A stretch of 64,000 nt of DNA, from NCBI GenBank assembly GCA_030770545.1, contig CM061100.1, positions 3,603,501 through 3,667,500 of the forward strand, in the 5' to 3' direction. Below, in pieces: positions 1 through 13,100 of the stretch (the stretch's first letter is position 1; each line of letters opens with the position of its first letter). The translations under genes were made by a program, and so were the position numbers. Under the pieces are notes generated by a model. The model was not told where the DNA came from. It did no database searches and worked only from the letters and a program-made list of their open reading frames with translations. The DNA comes from Macropodus opercularis (taxonomy: Eukaryota > Chordata > Actinopteri > Anabantiformes > Osphronemidae).

Positions 1-1347
1 AAAACAAGTGTCCGTGTACAGCATGTGGTCTTAAAGTTACATATGTGCAGAACAGCAGCGAGCGTTCAGACTGACAGGCACTTCCTCTGCATCCACATCC
101 TGTCCTCTGTTTTCTCCAGAGGCTCTCTTTTGCATTGGCTACAATACCTTGATGTCACCCATCGATTGTCAGCAGTTAGAGAGATGTGCGCTGCGCCCTG
201 ATTAGCATACAATTAGGACTGACCTGCCGCCCCTGGGAGCGGACGGAGCACGGGATAGATGGAGGGCTTTGCAGCGAGCAGGCGTGGAGGGAGCAGCAGC
301 TTGACACGGTGGCTCCTGTTTCTGCTGACACATGCAGGACAGGGGTGGGGTCACAGGGGGCACCGTGGGCCAAGGTGTGCCAAACATGTATTGATGTCTC
401 GGAGAGGTGTCTTGGCCGCGCTGATGGACGCCTCTATGAGGGCTTAATGACTGTCCCAGCTAGGGAAAAAGTGTATAAATATCTGTCAGTTGCAACCGTG
501 ACATGTCTGGTAAGCAATTACGAAATCAATTACTGATTGATTAATAAGCTAATTGCTGATTACTAAAATTGTCATGAAATGTGGTTCAGCCATTTGTGGA
601 TGTCACTTGAATGACTTGGCCTTTTTGCGCCGCGCTGTACGGGGTTTGCTAAATGGATCCCGGGGAGTCACTGCAGTGAGGCTGTGCAGCTCACGCTGGG
701 TAACTGTTCATGAATTCATATGAGCAGAGCATGCTGAAATATGAAAATGTTCCACTAAAATGAAGCATTGCTTTGGGAACTGTTGTAATTCTCATGCTGG
801 CCTTTTAATGACCTCACATACTGTACTTTAATCAAGATTTATACATTTGAAGATGTGACCTTTCCATTATCTTCTCACTCTTCCTCTCCTCTCCCCTCCT
901 CTCCAGTACATACCTGTAGGTCCAGGCTGAATAACTCAGCAGCTGCAGCACGAAGCCTTAATCAGAAGTGCGTATCAATACTATCGAGCCCAGAAATCCC
1001 CTTGTGTCCTGTGACGTTTGCTCTGATGCACTGATGCTCTATTGATAGAAACACGGCGTCCAGGCGATGACAAATTAAAATGTCAGCCGTGGCAAAGGTG
1101 AGCGCTGCCTCTCCTCACCGCATCCTTAAGGTGGGGTGACAGGCCATCGGCAGAACGGCTCTTGATAAAATGCTGACACCACACACACACACACACACAC
1201 ACACATCAACAAGGACACTGGTGACAAGGGGAGTAGCACACTGAAAGGCAGACAAGCAGACGTTGACCATGACATTACACTTTTCTGGATTTTGGTTTAA
1301 TTGGTTTAAATAGAGCTAAAGATGTCTCATAGCACCTGGTTCTGGTG
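1..1347. other. non-coding stretch
   Basis: No recognisable exon. It contains a (CA)13 tract at 1180-1205 and a pyrimidine-rich tract at about 876-905. The overlapping short frames at 176-536 have no splice support or family resemblance. Confidence 0.6.
1180..1205. repeat. (CA)13 microsatellite
   Basis: A pure CA dinucleotide tract, read directly. Confidence 0.95.
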
Positions 1348-1618
1348 TTAAATCCTGACCTTCGAGGTGTCAAAAGGAAAACAGGGCTCAAAAACACAAG
1401 GGTTGGCTAAAACAGTCGCAGACAGACGATATATCACAACACGCTTTATCTAGATGAACGGTTGGATGAACTAGTTGATCACAGACCCACACGTGTTCAT
1501 TGCTTGGATGTAACACCCACAAAGGCTGTTTTATCCAACCCTGTGTGTTTTTGAGATGTGAGCGACCCCTATTTTACAGTGGGGTCGTTTTGACCCCTCG
1601 AAGGCCCCAAAGGGTTAA
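1348..1618. mobile_element. piggyBac-like MITE with TTAA ends
   Basis: A 271-bp element is bounded by TTAA at 1348-1351 and 1615-1618. The ends are inverted repeats: the left arm contains CCTTCGAGGTGTCAAAA and the complement of the right arm contains CCTTCGAGGGGTCAAAA. A second inner pair follows, CTCAAAAACACAAGGGTTGG on the left against its near complement at about 1529-1553. TTAA flanks are the hallmark of piggyBac transposition. There is no transposase frame, so it is non-autonomous. Family assignment is inference. Confidence 0.7.
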
Positions 1619-4600
1619 ACTGGAATTGTACAGTAATGATAAAAGCTGTGATGACACATACTGAAGCATTTTCAGAGAATCTGAGAAGTTTTGCTCCTTT
1701 CTTTTAGCATGAGTAGGCTTGGAGCACGTTGATTTGATGCCGTATGTTTGGAGGAGTGAGATGAAACGAAGACAGCGACGGAGGACACGAATGCCAGGCA
1801 TGCTGTCGACATTTAAATATCAGCAGGCCTGTGCATCCACTCCCACACGTCGGCCCACGCACACGACACAGTATATGATCACTGTAAAGGAAAAAAAGGA
1901 AACTCTCATCAGGCTTTCCAAGTACGTAAAGCTCCTCATCTCACCCGGACTTTCTTTTGATGATTTTGAGAGCTGATCTGGCTGCATGTAACCGTGGCTA
2001 CTTATAAATGTACATCCCTGCTCCTTAATCTGACAGTGTCTTCGCCCTGATGTTCCAGCTGTTCTCTGGTTATAATGGCGCTGCGCTGTTGACAAGCACA
2101 GTTCTGACAGCCAACTGTCCAGCCAGCCGGGAGCGGCTATGGTAGCCCGGCCTCAAGAGACCCCCCATCAGCCAACCAGGGTCAAGGACTGCCAGTGATT
2201 GACAGCTTCGTTTAAGTTAGATCTACATTAAGTCGTTGTGTTTACATGACTCGCATCCTAACTTCTCGGGACTAACGAGTGCTGCGGCTGAAGGGGTGTC
2301 TGCTTTCCGGGGCCTGAAGACCACACTGATATCCTGCTGTTGTAAGTAATGGATGGAGGGAGTGGTACTGTCGGTATCAGGTTTGTTTTATTCATGTTCT
2401 CTGTTGCAATATTAAGCCTGCTATCGAGCCATCCTTGACTGACCTGTACGCACGCTAGCCTCTGCAGCAAGAACAGGCCAAGTCCTCGCCTCACTTGGAA
2501 TCAGCCTCATCAGCGTGAGCTGTTCTCTGATTTATGCATTTATGCATAAGCGTGCAATTTACAGAACAATCATTAGGCCAGAATTACACGGGCTAATTTG
2601 GCATTAGAAAAATGGTTTTATGTAAGAATGCATCTGCGTCACCCTGCCTTTAGCCTCCGAATAACATAGGTGTAGTGTAAAACAGTTTTGCAAATGATAT
2701 TAGGACATGATTAGGCATTTAAAAAGAAAACGAGGGCAGCAAAAGGTCAGCTCCTCCTGCTCCTCCTGCACCCCACTGCTGCTCCCGTCCCCTCGCCGAG
2801 CGTCTGACAGACAAACAACTTGAAGTTTATTCTGTCCTCTACGTAATTGTCATTGAAAGTTTAGTCCCATCCACATGAATAAATACATTTTATAGTTTAC
2901 TGTAAGTCAAACTTTTGTCAGTAAAATCCTTCATACCTCATATATGTTTTACTGTAAAGTATAAAATGTAGAACGTCTTAACTGAATATCCGCTTTGAAA
3001 TTCTTAAAGCTATTCTCAAATATTTATGAAAGCTTGAACACTGTAAAACTATAATTTCTGCAGGAATTCTTTCTCACTGCTGGCTCATTTTAAAGAACTC
3101 ACGCTTGTCACACTGCATGGACTCCAGCCTTCGTGTTGCTGGACACGTTGACTCATATTTCTGCCATTAATTTGCAGTGTATCCTTCTGTGATAATGTCA
3201 TTTTTGTGCTTGTGACTAATCCTCATCTTATTTTTGGGAGACTGCACAAACGTAAAACGCTGTAATGCTTCTCTAGGAGGTTCCTGGGTTCTCATGGAGC
3301 ATTTGATGATTTTTTTTAATGCTAAGAGTTGTTATGGACCCATATGTGTAATTAAGTCAGGTCCTAGCAGGTCATTTGACACAAAGCTGCGTTATTGTCA
3401 CAATTTTCACTTAGATATTCTGTCAACAAAGGATCTCTGGTCTTCACTGTGTTGAGCAAAGGTAAAACATGTTCAGTTTACAGGCCTGTAGTAACTCTAC
3501 AGTGGTGTTGAATAATTTAAAGCTTTTCTATGTTTCTGTGTTGAGTAGTACTGAGGTTTTTGCTGAATGCTTAATATACTCACTCTAATACCATAGGACG
3601 TAAACTATATGGCTGCTCCTCCTGGTTACTCTCCCAGATATTAAGCTTAGCAATAAATAATGGAGGCCTAAATGCTGAGCTGCGTAGAATTACGCTCATA
3701 AACATTCGCACTAAATGGCTTCCAGTTAAGCAGGTCAACGACCGTCTCCTTCATGTCAAAACAAAGTCTGCTTTCAGCTTTGTCGCAGAGTTGGCTGCCG
3801 TTACCATATGTCCCATCCCCTCCATCATTTCTCATCTATTACCACCTCTCTGTCTCACTTTCCTCCCTGCCTCATCTTCATTATCCCCCTCTGTCCTCAC
3901 CAGTTCTCTCTGGGGGGGTCAAGCCACGGCCCAGACCTGGTGGTCGTAGGTTTCCTTGCTAGCACGACGTTCAGGACACCAGGATGTCCACGTCGAGCAC
4001 ATATTTCACGCGAGATGAGAAGCCGAGGACGGGAAAGGAATCGTGGGCTGTGGGAGAACTGTGTAACAGAAGAACCTGTCACTTGCTGCATCTCATTCTC
4101 AAACAGTCTGAGGCTGTTTCTTTGAAAGTGTCTGCACTTCGGAGTTGTTTGAAGCACTTTGCTATCACTCAAGTGCTGAGTAACAAAAAAAATGACTTGA
4201 ATCGTAGTGGGAGGGAGCGGGGATGGGAAAAAACAGACGGATCACATTACAGACAGGAATGTGAGAGCGAATCGAGGGAGGGAGAATAGAAAGGAAAATT
4301 CAGCGAGGCATGGATGACAGCTTGTGACGCCACATTAGTCATTGTGCAAGACGACCGAGGTGCCTACACGGCCTCTTTAGCCCCGTCTCCTCTAATGGTA
4401 GTGTGTGTGTTTGAGGAGGTGCGCTGCCTATCGCCTAAGACAGCGACTGCAGCAGTGTTGATGGAAACACACAGGGGAAGGAGGAGGAAAGGATGCGTGT
4501 GTGTGTGTGTGACAGCAGGGCAGTGCTAATTGGGACAGAAGATCGGGGTCAGGAAGAAAGAAGGGGAAGAGGAGTGGAGGAGAGACAGGGAGTCCTCAAG

Positions 4601-7600
4601 CCCTCCGGTGGCTCACTCTGCTTAATGATGCGTCTCTCTCGTAATTAGCAGACGGTAATTAACGCTCGGATCACCTGGGTCTCTGCGGGTCACATTCTCT
4701 CTCTCTGCGCCGCTTCACATCCACACCTTGCTACAAACAAGCACCCAGTCACATCCCTACGGTTCAGACCTCCCAGCAGCCCGTGGGGCTCAGCCTTAGC
4801 TAATAAAAGCGTTCCTTCCATATGGGACACACATTTTATGGATTTATCTATGTCTCTGTCTAAACCAGCTTGTGTTTATTTTCTTGTGTATGTGTTTGTC
4901 TGTTTGTCGCTGCTTCAGCATTGCTCCGCTGCGTGTCTGTGTACGAAGCGAGTTTATATGGGAGGCAGCCAGTGTTGTGTACACACGGTCTGTCAGGCTG
5001 TGTTAGAGTGGGCCTCACCTCCAGGCTGGTTTAAATATTAAGACTGAGTGGTGGCTCAACATGCATATTTTAACGCAGCCCTTGACATATTAGTGTTTAT
5101 TCAACACAGACAAACTTCACGCTCCCACTTTATCCTGATGATCTGAGGTGGTCGAATCGCACGCGTTACCTGACGTTAATGAGACAAATGCGCTGCTCGC
5201 GGTCTGCGCGAACACACATTTGGTTGCTCACAAACACAAGCAAAGGAAAATACACACAGATGGTGGCGCAAGACACAATATGCTTTTGCTGGCTTGCTCC
5301 GCGACCGTTAATAAAACATGGGATTGGTGAGACATTCGTTGAGGACGAACCCATCTCCAAACAGGACTTTGTACTTAATACAGATTTTATCCATATCTGT
5401 TCTTTGCTGTTTCTACACTTCGGGATTGGGTCGTGTTGAGTTTGCCTCCCCGGGGGTGGTGACGGCTCATGGGATGTTCACTTACTTATTAAATGAATTC
5501 TAACGTGACCTTGGAGTGATATTGATCTGCATTTGATGGAACGCACACACAGAGAGACACGCACATATCCATCCTGCCTTAAGCATCCTTCACAAGCTCA
5601 AGGTTAGCACACTGGCAAAGCAAGCGCTAAATACGAGTGCTTTGTTGCGTAGATTATTTGTCTGATGGCGGAAGTTTGGGAGTCGTGCTGAGCCGTGCAG
5701 TAAAGGGTAGGTAGGTGGGGCTGGCGGAAGAGACGAGGGAAAGAAGGAAGGGAGCGTGAGAGAAGAATGGAGGAAGGAGGGCATGTCCAAAGTGCTGAAG
5801 GAAAAGTGAGCGTGTGGTGGGGGCTAAAGAGGATAATAGGAGAAAAGAGAGAGCGAAGGGTGTTATTGTGTTACTAGATTTAAAGTGCAGAGGAAGCAAG
5901 CTCAGGCTGCAGCCAGGTGTGAGGGAGACAAAGAGTTCTCTGACCTATTTAACAGAGTTTGGATGCAGCTTCCCCACTGGCAGCTCCCCCTTCTGGTGCC
6001 AAAGCGGCAATGCACCCAGAAAGCAGCTCCATTGAGTGTTTTCATTCCCCATTAGCATCAATGAAAGTCAGCGTTTAACAAATTGCCCGCGTCTCATGCT
6101 CATCCATCACATTGCCTGTTAACAACAGCTGTCACGAGGAATTCAACAGCCGAACAGACAAAAGCTGCTCAGGAAATGATTCAAAGATGCACCGGTGGTT
6201 TTTGTCTGTGATCTCAGTTTCTGCTTGAGTAAAGGTACTGATTACTTCGCCTCCACCCCTGTGATCCGAGCGCACTCCATGTGGCAACGTGGGGCTAGCG
6301 CGTCGCATGTATCATCCTCGTGTGTGACAATCGCTTGGAGGAAGTGTGTGTGTGTGTGTGTCTGTGTGTGGGCGTGAACTCGCATGACTTTGTGGGAGTG
6401 CGAAAACAAAAACTGCAGCCTCTCCACACTTATTCTATTTCTTTAGGCGGGACTGTTGGAAGTATTTTTACTCAGTGCAGTGAAGTTTTGCATAGCGTGT
6501 GTTAACAGTCATTATGTGCTATTAGTCAGGCCACACATGGGAGTAGGGTTAAACGCAGGGAATCACAGATCTACGCTTTCCGCTCGGTGACATTTATAGA
6601 GACAGAAGGATGTTAAGCAGCCTGCAATAATTCCTGTTGTTTATCACACACTCTGACGCCGACGGTCTGTTTAACTGGTCCGTGCAGGGGTTAATAGCGA
6701 TTGATTGGTCGCTGTTAATCACTGCGCTTTGTGATTACCTGGCAGCGCCGCATCGATTGCTCATTGATCAGTGCATCTCTGCCACTTCTAGCACTGTGTC
6801 TGTGAGCTCACTGTCATTTAGCGCTTTTCGCTGGCGCAATATTGTCATTATGACACCCCAGGCGTCAGTGTTGCTCAGTGGCTCCCTGGTGGAAAATGTC
6901 TGCTGTGTTACTGAAGCACCGGCCAAAGTTAGATTTACATGGTCACAGTGGAGATGATGCATGTTCCTGTTTGTCTGTGCCTTTCTAGTGTCTAGTTTTC
7001 ACCAAACGGCTCCTTCCCCCCCTTCCTCCGGTCACATAAAGTGGTAGCGTGAAGTGAATTAAGAATAAAACTTCACTGTCACCTCTCTAGCTCATTCGTT
7101 TCTATACATTGCTGTGCCTGGCGCTAGCCTCCATTAAAACGCTTGTCTAAAGTAATGACTTTAAAGTCAGGGTACTTGTCTCTGGGAGGGATTAGAAACT
7201 GGGAGCCTGTGTCTGTGTGTGCGTGTGCTGCACCTTATTTGTGTGTTTTACTGCACACCCAGGGTTTTAAGAATAATTGCATGTGTTTGTGTGTGTGCGT
7301 GCTCAGGCTTTGAGGTGCGCTTTGACAGCTGCGAATTTAATAAGCAAACGTTAAAGGTAGGGGGGGGACTACGCTTATGAAATATGAATGACTGCTTCTG
7401 TATCTTCTTCAGCAGACTTGATAGCGTTTCTGGTTCGCAATTCCCCCGCTCCCCTCAGAACAGGATGCTCAGTCCGGCAGTCTCGTCAGAGGGGATGTTG
7501 TACTGTGTATAGATATCTTTCTCCGGCTCGTCAAACTGAGCTCCACACAGTTTTAATAGGCTGTGTCATATCTAAACTTAAGGAGGACTTCTCGCTGGTG

Positions 7601-9477
7601 AAAGACTTTTACATTTTAGCATGCACGCCCTGAGATGACTGCATAAGTAGTCAGTAGCCAAAGAGAGTCAGATGTTTAAATTGAATAAAGTCACACACTT
7701 CGCTGAGAAAGTCCGCGTAGAAGTCATACTGTACGTGCCCGAGAAGCTAAGGCCAGCAGCTCGCTGTGCTACGGTACAATTAGATTTTGGTTCATTTTGA
7801 GAGATGAAGACACTCAAATGACATCATACCTCTGATCTGTCCGTGGCCGTCCTGGAGTCGTCTGGATTGTTCTTCTGGTCTAGTTTACTGCATGGTGACC
7901 TTTTAGACACTATTCTGGACATTGATTTTTATTTTTTTTTTAATCTAAATGTGTGCATTTGACATATACTAAAAACTAGAGACTTAATGTACCGTTATGA
8001 GTGGACTTGGTGATCAAACATAGGACGTTCAGCCAAGACAGGCTGCTTCCTTCTTTAGGCCTTTACCTTCCTGTTTGGTACTTTTTGCTTTTAGTCCTGC
8101 TGACCTGCATCTACGGTGCCTTAGGGGCATGTACCATCCTTTGAACGATGGATAACATCTCAAACCAAAGCCAGTAGTGTTTTTGCTCAGGACATCACAA
8201 GCTTTCGTTGGGTTGTGTGCACTGCAGAAAACAAAAACTGCTCTGGCCTCACTGTCCTGATATCGACTTGTTTTTATTCACTAAAATGTTTTATTGACAT
8301 TCACCTAATGCACCGTAGGAATGGGTTTTATTTCAGGGGTGCTGGGAACCTGCAGACAAACACTGATACAAGAAAATATTTTTCTGTGTCTTCAGGATTC
8401 TCTGCGGCAGAAAACCAAAGTGAAAACCTGTCTTCAGAGAAAATACAAAAGCAGATGCACATCATCAAACACACGATGATGAGAAAGACTGTATTGATAG
8501 TGACATCATGTGGAATAAGTGCCAGCATTGGCCACATTGTTTATCTGGTCAGCTAATCATTAAAATTCTCTGCTTGATTTAGCCTGAGGGTGTGTAGATA
8601 ACAACTGCCCAGGCAACCTGCTGGTTTTCAGAAGCTTTGGCTTTGCTTTTGATGCAATTTGTGGTTTATAGTATCAATCTGTTAATAATGGAAATATGTA
8701 AAGGCTTACACACTGACACAGTAACACATTTGGGCCTGAAGTTAAACTAAGTAAGCACCCAGAGTCTCTCTTTAAACACTTTCTCCGTGAAAGTGAAATA
8801 AAGACAAACAAGGTCATCAGATAATTGACTTTCTTTCTGTTCCTCCTCTATTTCTCCATTTCTAAAAGTTCCACCCCCTAAGATTGGATTCCTTTCGTCC
8901 CAGCAGAGGCTTCCTCCCCTCCCTGTCTGACCGACAGCACTAAATGGGTGATGAAATGCGAAAGAAAGGGCCAAAGAAGAAAACGGCTCCAGTCAGTGTT
9001 TCTGCAAATCACTGTGCAAAGAGACAAGACTTCTCTCATCTGTTTTCCCAGATGCAGAGGTCTCCGTAGTGTTTAGTTTAACCCTCAGCCCCCTTCTTCA
9101 GCTCTAATTACACACTCACACACGTCTTTTTAAAGCTGCACGCTCGCTGGACTCAGCAGGATGAAACTGAAGGGGTTCCAGGCATCTACTGTACAACAGC
9201 TCTCATTAGCGGTCTCGTGACGATTATTTGGAGATGAAAAGAGATGATGCACTCTTGTGTGTTTATGAGCTTTCAATATGCTTTCCTGCAACGCTGAAGC
9301 CTTGGTGGACACCCGGCACAGCTATGCAGCAGTGGTTTAAACCTGTGCAGCAGAGAGCCAGGGAGGCTTTTGTTTTCATTTGACTGACAGTAATAGTAGC
9401 TGAAATGGAATTTACATATTATTTATTTTTTTATGTGACCTTTACATCTCTGTGGAGAGTCCTGAATATATAAAAGT
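1619..9477. other. intergenic or intronic stretch without supported genes
   Basis: No frame here resembles a known protein. The stretch holds scattered homeodomain-type words (TAATTA, TAATCA, ATCGAT) at 2530-2720, 4620-4680 and 6600-6790 that could be conserved regulatory elements, and short TG tracts at about 4496-4511 and 6344-6370. It could equally be the intron of a gene outside the window. Confidence 0.5.
6344..6370. repeat. (TG)n microsatellite, one interruption
   Basis: A TG tract broken once by TCTG, read directly. Confidence 0.9.
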
Positions 9478-9615
9478 TGGTTTGCAAATAATGATTATAT
9501 TCTGATTATTTTTCCAATGTATAAGTCAGAAAATGTAAGAGAAGTCACCGTTTCCTCAAGCCAGAGGTGACATTCAAATATCTTGCTATGAAGCAGACCA
9601 AAACCCAGAAATACA
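9478..9615. repeat. degenerate teleost dispersed repeat
   Basis: The stretch with AATGATTATATTCTGATTAT, GTCAGAAAATGTAAGAGAAG and GACCAAAACCCAGAAAT resembles, from memory, a very common fish repeat whose consensus carries a run of ATTAATCG words followed by GTCAGAAAAT and CCAAAACCCAAAGAT. It directly abuts the next transposon. The similarity is by eye only. Confidence 0.4.
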
Positions 9616-9639
9616 CACAAGGTAGTGTATGGTAGTAGG

Positions 9640-10108
9640 CAGGTGTGAAAAAATGCTGTAAACAAAAAACGCTTTCAGAAATATAAAAAATGATTGTTTA
9701 TTTTTGTCAATTTACAAAATGCAAAGTGAGCGAACAAAATAAAAATCTACATCAAATCAATATTTGGTGTCACTACGTAAGTACTGGAAGTGATGCTTGG
9801 CTCCCACAGAGCCCTGATCTCAGCATCATGGATGTGTCTGGGATCACATGAAGAGACAGAAGGATGTAGAAACCCTGCATCCACAGAAGATCTGTGGTTA
9901 GTTCTACCAGCCGAGTTCCTTCAAACACTGTGTGAGTGGACCTAGAAGAACTGCTGCTGTTTGAAGGCAAAGGGTGGTGACATCAGATATTGATGTGGTT
10001 TAGATTTTTCTGTTGTTCATTCACTGCATTTTGTTCTTTTATGAAAATAAATGTTTAGCGCTTGCATTTTTGAAAGTGTTCTTTGTTTACAGCATTTTTT
10101 CACACCTG
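9640..10108. mobile_element. non-autonomous DNA transposon with about 130-bp terminal inverted repeats (Tc1-like or similar)
   Basis: The left arm (9640-9771) and right arm (9979-10108) are inverted copies: both outer ends read CAGGTGTGAAAAAATGCTGT toward the interior, and the similarity continues through ACAAAATGCA to the inner TCAATAT words. The 200-bp core resembles part of a widespread fish class II element and encodes only a 65-codon open frame on the minus strand (9773-9970), too short for a transposase, so the copy looks internally deleted. A clear target-site duplication is not visible. Superfamily assignment is tentative. Confidence 0.75.
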
Positions 10109-13100
10109 GACTGAATTTCTACATGATTCCTTGGGAATTCTTAGCTGGTAATAACATAAACCAGTCGCAACAATAGCCAAGATGCTTGTTTCCAGGTTTA
10201 GGTTTTTTCCACACCGTAGTTCTGCCTGAACACGTACAGTTCTGTATTTAAGGGGACTCCAATATGTGGTGTTACAGTGTGTGGTACGTCTTCCCTTCTG
10301 TCCCCATGTGCGTCTCCAGCGTCTGTCTCCTTGGGGAACCTGTGAAGAAGTGCTAAAAGTCAATGCAGTGGTGACTTGTTGCATCCTTGCTGCTGGTAAA
10401 GAGCTTTATTAGCGAAGCGGGTTTGTGATTCTGCACGTGTTTATTTCTGTGTCATTGTCAGTGTAATTTAGTCTTTTAATAAAGCGAGCGATGCTTGAAT
10501 AGACAAATGAGAAAAATATTTAAATACTGTAAACACTGAATCTCACACAGGGTTTGGCCATATAATGTGAAAAAGTATGGTTTTATATTTAGGGTCCCTT
10601 TCAAAGCCTTGTGGTTGTGGGTGGAAGGCGATTGAACTTCCCTTGTTCATATTAAATAAGTCAGATTCCAGCCCCAACCTCAAAAACCTATGCTCACATT
10701 TAGACGGGGGCTTATTGGATGTGAAGATGAGCCTGTGTGTAGCCTTCCTTTCAGCTCAGGCCAGTGAGTTTGACTCCTTTTGAACAGGCAGTAACATGAG
10801 GCAACTATGACAGGCGGGACGACCCTTGATCACTGTTAATTATCTAAGCGGACGCGAGGCTCCCAAACCACCAGAGCGATGCGGCTACAGTAGCGCTCCA
10901 CATCAGAGACGGCCTGTGCGTATGTGATTTCCAAAACCGGTGTGAGACACTGACTTGCGTGCATCTGCCTGCACCTGTGCGTAACATATTGCCCTTCCAA
11001 GTGTCTGTCATGCTCACAGGACGGCATCATGTTCTTGAACAATATTCAGAAGGGAAGCGCAGTTTGCCAAACCTGTCAAACACTAAGCAAACTAAGGAGC
11101 GCTTGAGTATCCTGACTTTAATGACGCCAAGGCTATTAAGATTTATGAAAGGGTTTTGAAGCCCAACTACAATGAGCTGTCATTACACTTGAATTTAAAC
11201 CGGTTGCGTCATCTCTTAAAAGTTGATCTGTACTTGGATTATGGGGATGATGCTCTGAATTCCCTGGTGGATAAAAGTAAAGAACAGGAGGAGTGCGGTA
11301 TCAGTTTTATCTGTGCTTAGAACTATTACCAAACTTTTAGATCTTGCGACATGAAAAGGAAGGAAAATTCGACATTTCACCAAAAAAAGGCTTTTTGCGT
11401 CAACTCTAACAGTGTCCTGTCTGGTGCACATTTGCATAATGAGTCAATCTTGTGTCTTAGTGAGTCATGACAGTCCAATCACTGAAGTGCCCACTGAAAA
11501 GCTAGAGTTTAGAACACAGATGGTCAAAATGTCCTTGGAAGTATTGACTGGATTACAGCGTTGCGCTGATAGACAGCAGATGTAATCCCTCTGTTTCTCC
11601 TGGGAGGAGATCAGCCACTAACATAAGAAGAATGAATGGTGTGTTTCGCTCATGAAACCAGCAACCAGTGGGCCGCTTCATCTGTACTTTCAATAAGACA
11701 TCTGTTCTGCTTTTAATCTTTAGATATTTATTTATATTCTAATCTGTTTACCTTAGACCAATAGATTTGTATCATGTTCAATTGCTTGTAAAGAGTCCAA
11801 CGATCAGTTCAACGCATCGGTTTCTCAACTCATGTAATTATACTTATTTCTAAAGCACATAACACTAATCTGCATCCAAAGAAACAACGAGCAACAGTTT
11901 GAGTTTGATTTGTTCGGTGCAGCGTCACTTAGAAAGGCTGGCGATTAATTTTATCCCCATTTGTATGTGAAGGGAGCAAAGATGAAGGCTAGTACACATG
12001 CCCCGTGGTTTGTTTTAATACTGAAATAGCAGAATCGGGAATTATCGATAAACTATCACATCAAGCCAATTCATGTTATCGGCCTGTGCCTGGGTGCAGA
12101 CATGAGGACACTAAATCACATGGTGAGGAGAGGAGCCTGGACCAAAATCAGTTTAAACGTGTTGTTAATTACTGTACATGTGTTTAACCTGTTATGTAAC
12201 ATACCTGGATCCCTGGTATTACAAGCTATAAGCTGAACATATTTTCGTTTGAGCTCTACAGCGTATACCTGATGCTTTCAAGTCCTTTTCCTTGGTGCCA
12301 GTAAAACCTTACGTTGTTTCTGTCAGCTTTAAACCCAGTAACATTCATTTAACAAGTGGGAGCTTGTTGTCAGATGCGCCTTTGCATTAGTTGACAGACT
12401 GTCTTATATGGAGAAATGTCTTTACGTTTAGTCCCCCAAGATGAACTGAGCGAAGACCAGAGTAAACAGAAATGCTTTGTGACAACTTGCATCTGTGCAA
12501 AAAGATGCTGAAGGAAGTTGTGAGCAGTCGGTCGCTGAGGGGAAATTATATCATGCCCGTGGACTTTCCATTTTTTATTCTGCAGGGAAATAATGAGCTA
12601 ACTATGCCAGAAGCCCAGAGATTTAACTACAGTTCGTGTTGGCAGGAGGATCAGAACTAGAGGCTTCCGTCCTTCAACTACAGTAGAGTGGTCCACCACT
12701 GCAATCTGAAATATATAGAACATTTCCGTTTACTGCATTTATATATTCTCTCCGTTGCAGATTGATGGTTGCGCGCTTCAGTGTGTGCAGAAAGAAGGAG
12801 AAAGCAAGGGAGAGATAGTAGGAGAAGAGATGCAGAGGGAGCTCAGAAAACAACGCTTTCAAAGGAGAGCTTCAAAGACTATCAGCTACGTCTCCTGGGT
12901 AATTTGTGATCCTGCATTCTTTCGACTTCAAAGGGCCACTGTGTGTTGGAATACTGCAAGTGGGAGAGTGAGTGGGGGGGAGACAAGGGGATGGGGGGGA
13001 GAATCTGATTTCTCTAATAAATGCTGACACCAGGCCTGTTTGATATTAGATTCAGGGAACAGTTTGATTTGTTATCGCCTTTGAAACTCTTCGGACGTCC

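Noticed and set aside
9773..9970. 65-codon minus-strand frame inside the transposon
   Set aside because: Lies within the core of an internally deleted element and shows no transposase catalytic motif; treated as a relic.
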